Part shown: positions 8,376-17,039 of the stretch, piece after piece
Position numbering within the stretch: position 1 is the first letter of the stretch
Layout of the letters: each line of letters starts with the position of its first letter
Source of the DNA: Algoriphagus terrigena DSM 22685
Lineage (GTDB): Bacteria; Bacteroidota; Bacteroidia; Cytophagales; Cyclobacteriaceae
NCBI RefSeq assembly: GCF_000429445.1
Contig: NZ_AUBW01000004.1
Location: forward strand, 248,001-312,000
Length of the DNA stretch: 64,000 bases
Direction of reading: 5' to 3'
Translations under genes and position numbers: made by a program
The notes under the pieces: generated by a model
Databases searched by the model: none
Seen by the model: only the letters and a program-made list of their open reading frames with translations
What the model was told of the DNA's origin: nothing

Positions 8376-9017
8376 ATGTTTGTTCTAACAGAATTCAACT
8401 CGGTCGGAAATCAGTTTATCGCCGAACTCCGGGACGTAACCATCCAAGGAGACCGGTTGCGATTTCGCAAAAATCTGGAGCGAGTCGGAGAAATTTTAGC
8501 CTATGAAATCTCCAAAAGTCTTCCTTTCCGAGTCAAAGACATACAAACACCCCTAGCGCAAACAACTGTAAAAATTCCGGCGGCCAATCCGGTAATTGTC
8601 GCAGTTTTGAGAGCTTCGCTCCCTTTTTACAATGGATTCCTAAATTTCTTTGATCAAGCAGACAGCGGATTTATCGGTGCTTTCCGTGAAGAAGGACTTG
8701 GAGAAATCAAAATCAACCTAGGCTATCACGCCAGTCCAAATCTTGAAGGAAGGATTCTGATCTTGGCCGATCCAATGCTTGCAACAGGGAAGTCATTTGT
8801 CCGGACTATTGAAACAATTCTCTCACATGGAACTCCGGAGATCATTCACATCGCTGCCGCGATCGCATCACCGGAAGGAATAGAATACATCCAAAAACAT
8901 ATTCAGGTACCTTATAAGTTCTGGATCGGTTCTATTGACCTCTCGCTCAACGAACGGTCCTACATTGTCCCCGGCTTGGGTGATGCAGGGGACTTGGCTT
9001 TCGGGGAAAAACTATGA
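8376..9017 (+). CDS. upp: Uracil phosphoribosyltransferase
   Basis: Pyrimidine salvage enzyme that makes UMP from uracil and PRPP. The 213-residue protein has the PRPP-binding loop ILADPMLATGKS (about residues 128-139), the dimer/flap segment PVIVAVLRASLPFYNGFL, and the C-terminal uracil-binding GLGDAGDLAFG. TATACTTG lies directly upstream (8366-8373) and differs from the -7 consensus at one base, so the messenger may have almost no leader if that element is used. The next gene starts 4 bp after the stop. Confidence 0.95.
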   Translation: MFVLTEFNSVGNQFIAELRDVTIQGDRLRFRKNLERVGEILAYEISKSLPFRVKDIQTPLAQTTVKIPAANPVIVAVLRASLPFYNGFLNFFDQADSGFIGAFREEGLGEIKINLGYHASPNLEGRILILADPMLATGKSFVRTIETILSHGTPEIIHIAAAIASPEGIEYIQKHIQVPYKFWIGSIDLSLNERSYIVPGLGDAGDLAFGEKL

Positions 9018-9021
9018 TCAA

Positions 9022-9963
9022 ATGACGGTTTATCTTTTGCTGGCTTTAGGTCTAATCATTCTCCTCTTCGGTGGAAAAATCCTAGTCGACGGAGCTTCGT
9101 CGATCGCTCTAAAACTCGGAATGAGTACGGGGTTAATTGGACTGACAGTAGTAGCGTTTGGCACTTCCGCGCCCGAACTTTTGGTGAGTCTAACGGCAGC
9201 TCTTAAAGGGAACAGCGAGATCGCTATTGGAAACGTGGTCGGGTCCAACATTGCAAATATCGGCCTAGTACTAGGAATCAGCGGCCTTTTCTATCCGATC
9301 GTCATCCGAAAAAGCCATGTTCGTTTTGAATACGCCATGATGGTGCTAGTAACCCTAGTCTTTTACTTTTTGAGCTTGGATTTAAAAATCTCCCGAATCG
9401 AAGGAAGTATCCTTTTTGTTGCATTTGTAGGATTCAACGCCTACCTCTTTAAAAATATCGGCAAGGGAATTCAGCCGGAAAACGAACTAGTCGAAGAAGA
9501 AATAGAGGAGGTTAAGAACTACTCTTGGATGGGATCCATTGGGCTTTTTGTTGGCGGCATCGTAGGGCTATATTTTGGATCAGAGCTCCTGGTAAATAAC
9601 GCTGTGGCGATCTCAAGGGAATTTGGCGTTTCCGAACGGGTCATCGGGGTCACAATCATCGCAATTGGCACCAGCCTTCCAGAGTTGATTACCTCTATAA
9701 TAGCAGCTCTGTTCAAACGGACCGATTTAGCTTTGGGTAATATACTGGGAAGTAATATTATGAACATCCTATCTATCATAGGGTTAACTGGAATCATAAA
9801 GCCGATCTATATCTCCGATGCGTTTATCCAGTCGGATTACCTTTGGATGATTGGGATTTCAATTCTTCTTTTTCCTCTGATGAAGACAAAAATGCGTATA
9901 TCCAAGGTCGAGGGTCTGATACTTCTCATTGCCTATATCGCATATTTGGTTTTCCTGCTATGA
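9022..9963 (+). CDS. Calcium/sodium antiporter (CaCA family, YrbG-like)
   Basis: Inner-membrane cation exchanger of about ten helices. The two alpha repeats that form the ion site are clear: GTSAPELLVSLTAAL...GNVVGSNIANIG in the first half and GTSLPELITSIIAAL...GNILGSNIMNIL in the second. An acidic cytoplasmic loop (ELVEEEIEEVKN) separates the halves. The start is set at ATG 9022, 4 bp after upp, because the hydrophobic N-terminal helix (MTVYLLLALGLIILLFGG) begins there. A longer frame from 8935 would lie inside upp. The length, 313 residues, is normal for the family. The stop overlaps the next start (ATGA). Confidence 0.93.
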   Translation: MTVYLLLALGLIILLFGGKILVDGASSIALKLGMSTGLIGLTVVAFGTSAPELLVSLTAALKGNSEIAIGNVVGSNIANIGLVLGISGLFYPIVIRKSHVRFEYAMMVLVTLVFYFLSLDLKISRIEGSILFVAFVGFNAYLFKNIGKGIQPENELVEEEIEEVKNYSWMGSIGLFVGGIVGLYFGSELLVNNAVAISREFGVSERVIGVTIIAIGTSLPELITSIIAALFKRTDLALGNILGSNIMNILSIIGLTGIIKPIYISDAFIQSDYLWMIGISILLFPLMKTKMRISKVEGLILLIAYIAYLVFLL

Positions 9964-10418
9964 ACGAGTCCTTGATCACCTTCTTTGGGATCTATTTTCT
10001 GAGTATGTTCAAATTCATCGCTGGTCCTTTGCTGGGCAATGCAGCCGGGTATAGCATCTGGAAAATCGTCTTGGTTACCGTTTCGGGTATGATGACCAGT
10101 GTGTTTATTTTCACGCTCTTAGGCATTCAGTTCAAAAGAATCCTGGCTCTCAACACAAAAAAGAAAAGCCCGATTTTCTCAAAAAAAAATCGAGCTATTG
10201 TCCGACTTTGGGCAAAATACGGCGAGATAGGAATTGCTTTTGTCACCCCAATCCTACTGACTCCCATCGGCGGGACACTCATCTTGGTTTCCTTTGGCAC
10301 CAAGAAACGAAAAATATACTTCCATATGCTGTGGAGCGCCCTTTTGTGGTCAACAGTATTTGGACTTACTATTGATAAGATTCTTCAGATTCCCTTCTTT
10401 AGTCGGCTATTCGGGTAG
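9960..10418 (+). CDS. Small integral membrane protein of unknown function
   Basis: The 152-residue protein has about four hydrophobic segments: near 1-25, 32-55 (IVLVTVSGMMTSVFIFTLLG), 93-112 (GIAFVTPILLTPIGGTLILV) and 123-142. A basic loop lies between the second and third (KRILALNTKKKSPIFSKKNR). The pattern with PILLTPIGGTLI is faintly like small multidrug-export or DedA-type membrane proteins, but I do not assign a family. It overlaps the antiporter stop by 4 bp (ATGA), so the two are translationally coupled and may act together. Its 3' end overlaps the end of sdaA on the other strand by 12 bp. Confidence 0.75.
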   Translation: MNESLITFFGIYFLSMFKFIAGPLLGNAAGYSIWKIVLVTVSGMMTSVFIFTLLGIQFKRILALNTKKKSPIFSKKNRAIVRLWAKYGEIGIAFVTPILLTPIGGTLILVSFGTKKRKIYFHMLWSALLWSTVFGLTIDKILQIPFFSRLFG

Positions 10419-11315
10419 ACTTTCATCGGGTAGAATCTCTATATCCTGAATCAAAACCCGGTTTGCAATTTCCTGTCCGGTCAAAGTAGCGGCAAGCCCT
10501 CCCATGGCTGTTTCTTTGTACCTACTTTCCATGGACGACCCAATTTCCCCCATCGCTTCGATACACTCATCCACCGGGATCACGGCATTCACATTTGCCA
10601 AGGCGATCTGCGCCGAGCTGAAGGCAATAGCAGCGGCACTGGCATTTCGCACCACACAGGGCACTTCTACCAAGCCGGCTACTGGATCACACACCAGCCC
10701 AAGCATGCACTGAATCGTGATCGCTACGGCGTTGAAGATCTGGTCCACGGTCCCCTCGAGAGCATAAACGATCGCCCCGGCAGCCATCGCCGCCGCTGAA
10801 CCTGTCTCTGCCTGACATCCGCCCACGGCTCCTGCCAAGCTTGCTTTTTCCTCGATAATCAATGCGATACCCGCTCCGATCAGCAGACCTTCCAAGATTT
10901 TGGAATCCGGCAAGCCGTGGATTTCCTGTAGCGTCACCATTGTACCCGGGAGAATCCCGGAAGCCCCCGCTGTAGGTGCGGCGACCACCCTACCCATACA
11001 GGAATTGACCTCTTTGGCGGCGAGGGCTCTTGAAATCAATTTTTGAAATTCAGGAGAAAGCACGGCCAAGGGATGATTGTAAACCTTTTTCGCCCCATTG
11101 TTGATCATGCCCGATCGCGACGTCATTTCGTCCTCTAAGCCAGTTTTGACGGCCTCTTTCATCACTGTGTATGCGTGCTGAAGACCAGTCATTATTTTTT
11201 CCTCCGAGGAATCTTTCTGATCTACCTCATACTCTATGACCGATTGGACGAGGCTGACGTCAGCACTCTCGCAATACTGTTTCCAGCCCTTGAAGCTTTC
11301 AAAAAGATAGGACAT
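10407..11315 (-). CDS. sdaA: L-serine dehydratase, iron-sulfur-dependent, alpha-type
   Basis: Deaminates L-serine to pyruvate and ammonia using a [4Fe-4S] cluster. The 302-residue product corresponds to the catalytic SDH alpha domain: SRSGMINNGAKKV, CMGRVVAAPTAGASGILPG, GGCQAETGSAAAMAAGA and QCMLGLVCDPVAGLVEVPC, with three of the conserved cysteines as likely cluster ligands. No beta-chain domain is attached and none is in the neighbourhood, so it is either the single-domain form or pairs with a partner elsewhere. The N-terminal 70 residues (MSYLFESFKGWKQYC) fit the start. Convergent 12-bp overlap with the membrane protein gene at 10418. Confidence 0.9.
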   Translation of the reverse strand: MSYLFESFKGWKQYCESADVSLVQSVIEYEVDQKDSSEEKIMTGLQHAYTVMKEAVKTGLEDEMTSRSGMINNGAKKVYNHPLAVLSPEFQKLISRALAAKEVNSCMGRVVAAPTAGASGILPGTMVTLQEIHGLPDSKILEGLLIGAGIALIIEEKASLAGAVGGCQAETGSAAAMAAGAIVYALEGTVDQIFNAVAITIQCMLGLVCDPVAGLVEVPCVVRNASAAAIAFSSAQIALANVNAVIPVDECIEAMGEIGSSMESRYKETAMGGLAATLTGQEIANRVLIQDIEILPDESLPE

Positions 11316-11367
11316 ACATACTTGGGTTTATAGATGTAGAAGTAATCGGTCAAGGAAATCGCTCCTC

Positions 11368-11772
11368 TCAAAAGTTGAAATTAACCGTCTGCAGAATCGC
11401 AGGATCCAAGCTTAATGCCACGGGACAAGTACGGGCAGCGTTTTTAAGCTTTTGGATCAAAGCGGAGTCAGACACTGGACTATCCCAATGAAAATCCACC
11501 ACAATCTCCTGAATCTTTCTGGGTGAAGCCTGCATGATCTTGGTCACTTCCCACGAAAGCCCTTCCAGATCTACCCCGTCTCTCGCTGCCACGATCCCCA
11601 TGATGGTCACCATGCAACTCGCTAATGCACTTGACACCAAGTCGGTAGGAGAAAACGCCTCTCCCTTACCGTTGTTGTCCACTGGTGCGTCTGAGATTAT
11701 TTTTGTACCGGACTGGAGATGCTCAGATTGGGTTCTCAAATTCCCTAAATACGAACTTTTTATAGTGGGCAT
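11368..11772 (-). CDS. OsmC/Ohr family peroxide-detoxifying protein
   Basis: Cytoplasmic thiol-dependent hydroperoxide reductase of the OsmC fold. The 134-residue protein has the two reactive cysteines in family context: ALASCMVTIMGI (about residue 53) and ARTCPVALSL (about residue 116). The segment GEAFSPTDLVSSALASC is typical of the YhfA/OsmC branch. It stands alone, about 50 bp upstream of sdaA on the same strand, and may be co-transcribed with it. The substrate and the electron donor cannot be told from the sequence. Confidence 0.9.
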   Translation of the reverse strand: MPTIKSSYLGNLRTQSEHLQSGTKIISDAPVDNNGKGEAFSPTDLVSSALASCMVTIMGIVAARDGVDLEGLSWEVTKIMQASPRKIQEIVVDFHWDSPVSDSALIQKLKNAARTCPVALSLDPAILQTVNFNF

Positions 11773-11842
11773 AAACTCTTACTTTTAAAATTCAGTTAAA
11801 TACTTTAAGCCAAAAATAGGGCAATATTTTCGACCAATTCGA

Positions 11843-12568
11843 ATGGGCAAGCTGAAATTACTCTCCTCTCTTTTCTTTCTGTTTTCGTTTACCACTGTTT
11901 TTGCGCAGCGCGAAGACGTCGGCAACTATGAATATGACAAAGAATATCTTTTTGGCATCAATAAAAACACAAACGGGGGGTTGATTGGGGGCTTTGTGTT
12001 CAAAGCCGGTACACGAATTGACGACTCACAGTTTTCTTTTTGGGGAATCGAGCTTTCGAATGTGAAAAACCCGAAAGAGGCCCGATACCGAACTCCCCTC
12101 GGAAACAGCTTTATTTTTGGAAAGTCCAACTACCTATATGCGATCCGCCCTCACTATGGACGAGAGATAGTCCTTTTCAAAAAAGCCCCCAATCAGGGAG
12201 TTCAAGTCAGCGCCCTTGCCGCTGTAGGGCCTACCGTTGGAATTATAGCACCCTATTACATCGAATATTATGTCAATAGAGTGGAAACAGTGACTGTACA
12301 ATTTGACCCGGAAATTCATCAACGAGGAAATATCTTGGGAACCGGCAGTCTCCTAGAAGGAATCGGGCAATCGGAAGTGGCATTTGGTGCAACTTTAAAA
12401 GCAGCTCTGATGTTTGAGTTTGGAGTGTTCCGAAGCAGTGCCTCGGGATTGGAACTGGGCTATATGCTGGAAGGATACAACAAAGAGATCCCTCTAATTC
12501 CAACCACTGAGAACAACCAGATCTTCCAATCTGCCTATTTCACGTTCTTCTACGGTTTCCGGAAGTAA
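11843..12568 (+). CDS. Secreted outer-membrane-barrel-like protein, unknown function
   Basis: The 241-residue protein starts with a signal peptide (MGKLKLLSSLFFLFSFTTVFAQ). Alternating polar and hydrophobic strands follow, for example TRIDDSQFSFWGIELSN, SNYLYAIRPHYGREIVLF and FGVFRSSASGLELGYMLEG, and the protein ends in an aromatic strand (FQSAYFTFFYGFRK), as in small outer-membrane barrels. No enzyme motif is seen. It precedes lipA in the same direction, but a separate promoter in front of lipA argues against a strict operon. Confidence 0.7.
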   Translation: MGKLKLLSSLFFLFSFTTVFAQREDVGNYEYDKEYLFGINKNTNGGLIGGFVFKAGTRIDDSQFSFWGIELSNVKNPKEARYRTPLGNSFIFGKSNYLYAIRPHYGREIVLFKKAPNQGVQVSALAAVGPTVGIIAPYYIEYYVNRVETVTVQFDPEIHQRGNILGTGSLLEGIGQSEVAFGATLKAALMFEFGVFRSSASGLELGYMLEGYNKEIPLIPTTENNQIFQSAYFTFFYGFRK

Positions 12569-12574
12569 ATGAAA

Positions 12575-12605
12575 TTGGGATTTGGGCCTGCCTGAATTAC
12601 CTTTG
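12575..12605 (+). promoter_or_regulatory. Promoter of lipA
   Basis: TTG (12575-12577), a 20-bp spacer and TACCTTTG (12598-12605) match the consensus closely. The lipA ATG is only 17 bp further on, so the leader must be very short (about 10 nt). Confidence 0.65.
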
Positions 12606-12622
12606 CAACAAATCCGAAAGTG

Positions 12623-13501
12623 ATGATTGAATTACCCGTAATATCCGAAGAGGCAACCCGTCGCAAAAAGCCAGATTGGCTGCGAGTGAAGCTGCCTGTC
12701 GGAAAAGAATACGCCAAAGTCAGAAAACTTGTCGACGAGCATAAACTCCACACCATCTGTGAAAGCGGCAACTGCCCAAACATGGGAGAATGCTGGGGAG
12801 CCGGGACAGCGACTTTCATGATCTTGGGAAATGTCTGTACGCGCTCTTGCTCCTTCTGTGCAGTAGCGACGGGAAGACCGCCGGAGTATGATACCGATGA
12901 GCCAAGACGAGTGGCTGAAGCTATCAAGCTCATGGGCGTGAAGCATGCCGTCATTACCTCGGTAAACAGAGATGAATTGAAAGACAAAGGAGCTGAAATC
13001 TGGTACCAAACGGTCGTTCAGACCAAAGAGCTTTCTCCCGCCACCACCATCGAAACACTCATTCCGGATGTTAAGTCCAATTGGGACGCTCTATACAGAA
13101 TGATCGAAGGAGGCCAGGAAGTCGTCTCTCACAACATGGAAACGGTCGGAAGCCTTTACCGGAGAGTGAGACCTCAAGCTAAATATGAGCGCTCTCTGGA
13201 GCAGATCAAGCTGACCAAAGAATTTGGCAAGCGAACTAAGACGGGCATCATGCTCGGTTTGGGAGAGCAAAAGGAAGAAGTCCTGAAAGCGATGGATGAT
13301 TTGGCGGCAAACGGCTGTGACATCCTGACTTTGGGACAATATCTCCAGCCAACCAAGATGCACATCGAGGTGGCGGAATTTATCCATCCAGATCTCTTCG
13401 CAGAATATAGAGAAGAGGGGTTGGCAAGAGGATTAAAATACGTTGAATCCGGGCCATTGGTGCGATCCTCCTACCATGCAGAGAGGCACGTAAACGTCTA
13501 A
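12623..13501 (+). CDS. lipA: Lipoyl synthase
   Basis: Radical-SAM enzyme that inserts two sulfurs into the octanoyl chain on lipoyl domains such as GcvH and the 2-oxoacid dehydrogenase E2 subunits. Both clusters are visible: the auxiliary cluster motif [12 protein letters not shown] and the radical-SAM motif CTRSCSFC, with the C-terminal RSSYHAE whose Ser ligates the auxiliary cluster. The length of 292 residues is standard. The start is taken as ATG 12623, and a GTG lies one codon upstream. gcvP, a user of lipoylated protein, lies about 500 bp away on the opposite strand. Confidence 0.97.
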   Translation: MIELPVISEEATRRKKPDWLRVKLPVGKEYAKVRKLVDEHKLHTICESGNCPNMGECWGAGTATFMILGNVCTRSCSFCAVATGRPPEYDTDEPRRVAEAIKLMGVKHAVITSVNRDELKDKGAEIWYQTVVQTKELSPATTIETLIPDVKSNWDALYRMIEGGQEVVSHNMETVGSLYRRVRPQAKYERSLEQIKLTKEFGKRTKTGIMLGLGEQKEEVLKAMDDLAANGCDILTLGQYLQPTKMHIEVAEFIHPDLFAEYREEGLARGLKYVESGPLVRSSYHAERHVNV

Positions 13502-13520
13502 ATCAGCAAAAAAATTTAAA

Positions 13521-13547
13521 AGCTCGTTTTGCAACGAGCTTTTTTTA
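13521..13547 (+). terminator. Rho-independent terminator after lipA
   Basis: An 8-bp stem (13521-13528 AGCTCGTT with 13533-13540) has a 4-nt loop and is followed by a run of T to 13547. Confidence 0.92.
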
Positions 13548-13587
13548 TGCTTATATTTTTCCAACTAAACATCTTACACGACATAAT

Positions 13588-13899
13588 ATGCAAGTAGTCA
13601 ACAGAATAGGAGTCGGTTCAGCCGCCAAAGTTTATGGCCTCACGTTAGGCTTATTGGGCATTTTTATCGGGATAATTTATGCGCTTATGTTCTCTCTTAT
13701 AGGAGGATTAGGCGATGGATTGCCCTTATCAGATTCGGGTGGACTTGGAATTGCTATGCTGATCATAATTCCAATCTTTTACGGCGTAGTCGGGTTTGTC
13801 ATCGGCGCCTTGGGAGCGGCAATCTATAATTTTGTCGCTAAAAAATTTGGCGGACTGGAAATCGAACTTTCCGAACCCAACCAAATACCGGCCGACTAA
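13588..13899 (+). CDS. Small two-helix membrane protein (DUF3566-like)
   Basis: The 103-residue protein has a short basic N-terminus (MQVVNRIGVGSAAKVYG), a first helix (LTLGLLGIFIGIIYALMFSLIGG), a Gly/Ser loop and a second long helix pair (LGIAMLIIIPIFYGVVGFVIGALGAAIYNFVAKKFGG), then an acidic tail. The layout with a conserved S-A-A-K before the first helix resembles DUF3566-type proteins. The assignment is tentative and the function unknown. It is a single gene with terminators on both sides. Confidence 0.7.
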   Translation: MQVVNRIGVGSAAKVYGLTLGLLGIFIGIIYALMFSLIGGLGDGLPLSDSGGLGIAMLIIIPIFYGVVGFVIGALGAAIYNFVAKKFGGLEIELSEPNQIPAD

Positions 13900-13904
13900 A
13901 ACGA

Positions 13905-13941
13905 CAAGAGGCCGCCGATGGCAGCCTCTTGCATTTTTTTT
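13905..13941 (+). terminator. Terminator between the small membrane protein gene and gcvP
   Basis: An 8-bp stem (13905-13912 CAAGAGGC with 13924-13931) has a small inner GCC/GGC hairpin and is followed by TTTTTTTT on the plus strand. On the minus strand a short TTTT follows, so it may also serve the converging gcvP. Confidence 0.85.
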
Positions 13942-13953
13942 GGGAACAAATCC

Positions 13954-16848
13954 TTAAGCTAGCTCCGATGTCTCTGCGTATTCCTCGACTGGAATGCAGC
14001 TACAAACGAGATTTCTGTCACCGTAGGCAGAATCGATTCTTCGCACAGTTGGCCAAAACTTGTTTTCTTTCACATAGCTCAATGGGAACACTGCTTTCTC
14101 TCTGGTGTAAGGAAGAGTCCACTCGCCGGTCAGTACCATCGTAGCGGTGTGTGGCGCATTTTTCAACACGTTTTCAACCCTGTCAGCTTTTCCATCTTCG
14201 ATCTCTTGGATCTCCGCACGGATAGACAGCAGCGCATCACAGAACTTATCCAGTTCAGCCTTGGTCTCTGATTCGGTCGGCTCGATCATCAAGGTCCCAG
14301 CAACAGGAAAAGAAACTGTCGGCGCGTGGAAGCCATAATCCATCAGTCGCTTGGCGATATCTTCGACCTCAACTCCCACTTCCTTGAAAGCTCTGCAATC
14401 CACGATCATCTCGTGTGCAGCGCGGCCTTTGGTTCCCGTGTAGAGAATCGGGAAATGTCCACTCAATCTTTCCTTAATGTAGTTCGCGTTCAAGATTGCC
14501 ATCTTGGTCGCATTGGTCAGGCCGTCTCCGCCCATCATCGCGATGTAGGCGTACGATATTGGCAAGATGCTCGCGCTGCCGTAAGGCGCTGATGAAATAG
14601 CTGAAACCGCAAACTCTCCGCCTGTTTTCACGATCGGGTTTCCGGGAAGGAAAGGTGCCAAGTGGCTAGCCACACAGATTGGGCCCATGCCAGGTCCACC
14701 ACCACCGTGAGGAATACAGAAAGTCTTGTGCAGGTTTAGGTGACAGACGTCAGCGCCGATGCCTCCTGGGGAAGTCAATCCGACCTGCGCATTCATGTTC
14801 GCGCCGTCCATGTAGACTTGGCCGCCGTTTTCGTGGATGATACCGCAGATCTCGCGGATTCCCTCTTCGAAGACGCCGTGAGTAGAAGGGTAAGTCACCA
14901 TCAGGCAGGATAGATCATTGGCGTGTTCAGCTGCTTTTGCTCTCAAGTCGTCGATATCGATGTTTCCCTTTTCGTCGCACATCACCAACACCACTTTCAT
15001 TCCCGCCATGACAGCAGAAGCAGGGTTAGTCCCGTGAGCGGAGGTAGGAATGAGAGACACATTTCTGTGGCCTTCGCCGCGGCTCATATGATATGCTCGG
15101 ATGACCATCAGGCCAGCATACTCTCCCTGCGCGCCAGAGTTTGGCTGAAGGGAAGTATCGGCAAAACCGGTGATCTCAGTCAGCCAAGTTCTGAGGTTAG
15201 TGAAAAGCTCCTGGTAACCCAGCGTCTGGTCCATCGGAGCAAACGGGTGAAGCTGACCGAATTCCGGCCAGGTCACTGGGATCATCTCCGCAGTTGCATT
15301 CAGCTTCATGGTACAAGAACCCAAGGAAATCATGGAGTGCACCAGTGAAAGATCCTTATTCTCCAATCGCTTGATGTATCGAAGCATTTCATGCTCGGAG
15401 TGGTAGCTGTTGAAGACCGGATGCGTGAGGTAGTCTGACTTTCTCTTCAGGCCTTCGGGAAGCTCCAACTCCAGGTTTGCCACCAGTTCATTCAGATCCA
15501 ACGTATGCTTGCCTTCTTCTGCTGCGAAAATATTCACAATGGTTTTGACATCCTCCAAACTCTTGGTCTCATCAAAGGTGATGAATACAGAATCCGTGTC
15601 GTATCGGAAATTCATCTTTGCGCCAAGCGCCAAGCCTCTCACCCGCTCTCTAGCGACATCGCTCATCTTCACTTGAATAGTATCGAAGAAGCTTTGTTCA
15701 GCCACATTGAGACCAACTTGCTTGAGCGCCTGAGCGGTCAATTTAGCCAAACCGTGTGCTCTAAGGGCGATATTCTTCAATCCCTGAGGCCCGTGATAAA
15801 CCGCGTAGAAGCTCGCCATCACGCTCAAAAGAACCTGAGCGGTACAGATGTTGGAGGTTGCTTTTTCTCTTTTGATGTGCTGCTCCCGAGTCTGGAGAGC
15901 CATTCTATAAGCTTTGTTTCCGGCACGGTCGAGGGAAACCCCGATAATTCTGCCCGGAATCTGTCTTTTGTAGTCGTCTTTGGTTGCGAAAAATCCAGCA
16001 TGCGGTCCGCCATAGCCCATCGGTACGCCAAATCGCTGCGCTGAACCTACGACCACGTCTGCTCCCATTTCTCCCGGAGCGGTCAGCAATGTCAAGGCCA
16101 ACAAATCCGCCGCAAATGCGGTAGTGACTTTGTTCTCTTTTGCGGAAGCTACCAAGGCCGAGTAGTCGGAAACAGCTCCGTCAGAGTTGGGATACTGGAT
16201 CAAGATCCCGTACAACTCGGGATCGGTCAAATCCAAATCGGCCAATGATCCAACAACCAGCTCAATTCCGATCGGCTCCGCTCTGGTAGACAATACAGCC
16301 TTGGTCTGAGGGAATACCTTTTCGTCGACGAAAAACTTATGGGCATTTTTCTTCTCTCTCGGCTTGACCGCATGAAGCATGTTCATCGCTTCTGCAGCAG
16401 CGGTTCCTTCATCTAAAAGCGAGGCATTCGCGAGTTGCATTCCGGTCAATTCCATGACCACAGTCTGGAAGTTGATCAGCGCTTCCAAACGACCTTGGGC
16501 GATTTCGGCCTGATAAGGCGTATATGCTGTGTACCATCCTGGATTTTCCAATACGTTTCTAAGCACGACCCCAGGTACGATGGTGTCGTAGTAGCCCAAA
16601 CCGATGAATGATTTGAAGACCTTGTTTTTGGAAGCCAGTTTCTTGAAATCAGCCAAAAACTCGGACTCCAGCTTCGCCTTCGGAAGGTCCAGTGGACGCT
16701 TGGATTGAATCGATTCCGGGACGGTCTGGTTAATTAATTCCTCAAGGGAAGAGGCTCCGATTTTCTCCAACATTTCAGCGATTTCCGCTTCTGTCGGGCC
16801 GTTGTGTCTGTTCTCAAATTTGACAGCGTTAGAAAGATTGATCTGCAT
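13954..16848 (-). CDS. gcvP: Glycine dehydrogenase (decarboxylating), P protein of the glycine cleavage system
   Basis: PLP enzyme that decarboxylates glycine and passes the aminomethyl group to lipoylated GcvH. The 964-residue chain is the full homodimeric form, with the two halves fused. The PLP lysine lies in [18 protein letters not shown] (about residue 705) and the glycine-rich motif in the same segment. N-terminal signature: [17 protein letters not shown]. The C-terminus carries the usual [21 protein letters not shown]. gcvH and gcvT are not in the window. A TACCTTTG element lies about 60 bp upstream. Confidence 0.98.
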   Translation of the reverse strand: MQINLSNAVKFENRHNGPTEAEIAEMLEKIGASSLEELINQTVPESIQSKRPLDLPKAKLESEFLADFKKLASKNKVFKSFIGLGYYDTIVPGVVLRNVLENPGWYTAYTPYQAEIAQGRLEALINFQTVVMELTGMQLANASLLDEGTAAAEAMNMLHAVKPREKKNAHKFFVDEKVFPQTKAVLSTRAEPIGIELVVGSLADLDLTDPELYGILIQYPNSDGAVSDYSALVASAKENKVTTAFAADLLALTLLTAPGEMGADVVVGSAQRFGVPMGYGGPHAGFFATKDDYKRQIPGRIIGVSLDRAGNKAYRMALQTREQHIKREKATSNICTAQVLLSVMASFYAVYHGPQGLKNIALRAHGLAKLTAQALKQVGLNVAEQSFFDTIQVKMSDVARERVRGLALGAKMNFRYDTDSVFITFDETKSLEDVKTIVNIFAAEEGKHTLDLNELVANLELELPEGLKRKSDYLTHPVFNSYHSEHEMLRYIKRLENKDLSLVHSMISLGSCTMKLNATAEMIPVTWPEFGQLHPFAPMDQTLGYQELFTNLRTWLTEITGFADTSLQPNSGAQGEYAGLMVIRAYHMSRGEGHRNVSLIPTSAHGTNPASAVMAGMKVVLVMCDEKGNIDIDDLRAKAAEHANDLSCLMVTYPSTHGVFEEGIREICGIIHENGGQVYMDGANMNAQVGLTSPGGIGADVCHLNLHKTFCIPHGGGGPGMGPICVASHLAPFLPGNPIVKTGGEFAVSAISSAPYGSASILPISYAYIAMMGGDGLTNATKMAILNANYIKERLSGHFPILYTGTKGRAAHEMIVDCRAFKEVGVEVEDIAKRLMDYGFHAPTVSFPVAGTLMIEPTESETKAELDKFCDALLSIRAEIQEIEDGKADRVENVLKNAPHTATMVLTGEWTLPYTREKAVFPLSYVKENKFWPTVRRIDSAYGDRNLVCSCIPVEEYAETSELA

Positions 16849-16907
16849 AAAGTACGTTTGGGTAGAGTGACGTATTTGGGTTTGAAATCATCCTGATTTT
16901 AAGAGCG

Positions 16908-16915
16908 CAAAGGTA
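16908..16915 (-). promoter_or_regulatory. Candidate -7 element for gcvP
   Basis: TACCTTTG read on the minus strand matches TAnnTTTG exactly, about 60 bp before the gcvP start. A TTG at the normal distance is not evident, so the site is only a candidate. I see no fold resembling a glycine riboswitch in the 190-bp gap. Confidence 0.4.
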
Positions 16916-17039
16916 CGATTTCTCCAAGCAAAAGCCTTTGAGGCAGGCTAATATTTTCCTGTGTCCGACACCTTATTGACGGGCGGTTTTTCCAAGGGTT
17001 AAAAATTTACCTAGTTTAGCGCCCTAATCACAAAATTGT

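Noticed and set aside
8935-9021. N-terminal extension of the Ca/Na antiporter
   Set aside because: It lies inside upp in another frame and precedes the first membrane helix; ATG 9022 fits the family.
9960-10418. Small membrane protein as a named multidrug-export protein
   Set aside because: The resemblance is limited to a short Pro/Gly-containing helix; not enough to name it.
16849-17039. Glycine riboswitch upstream of gcvP
   Set aside because: The gap is 190 bp but shows no tandem aptamer-like conserved GG-rich folds; only a -7 element is seen.
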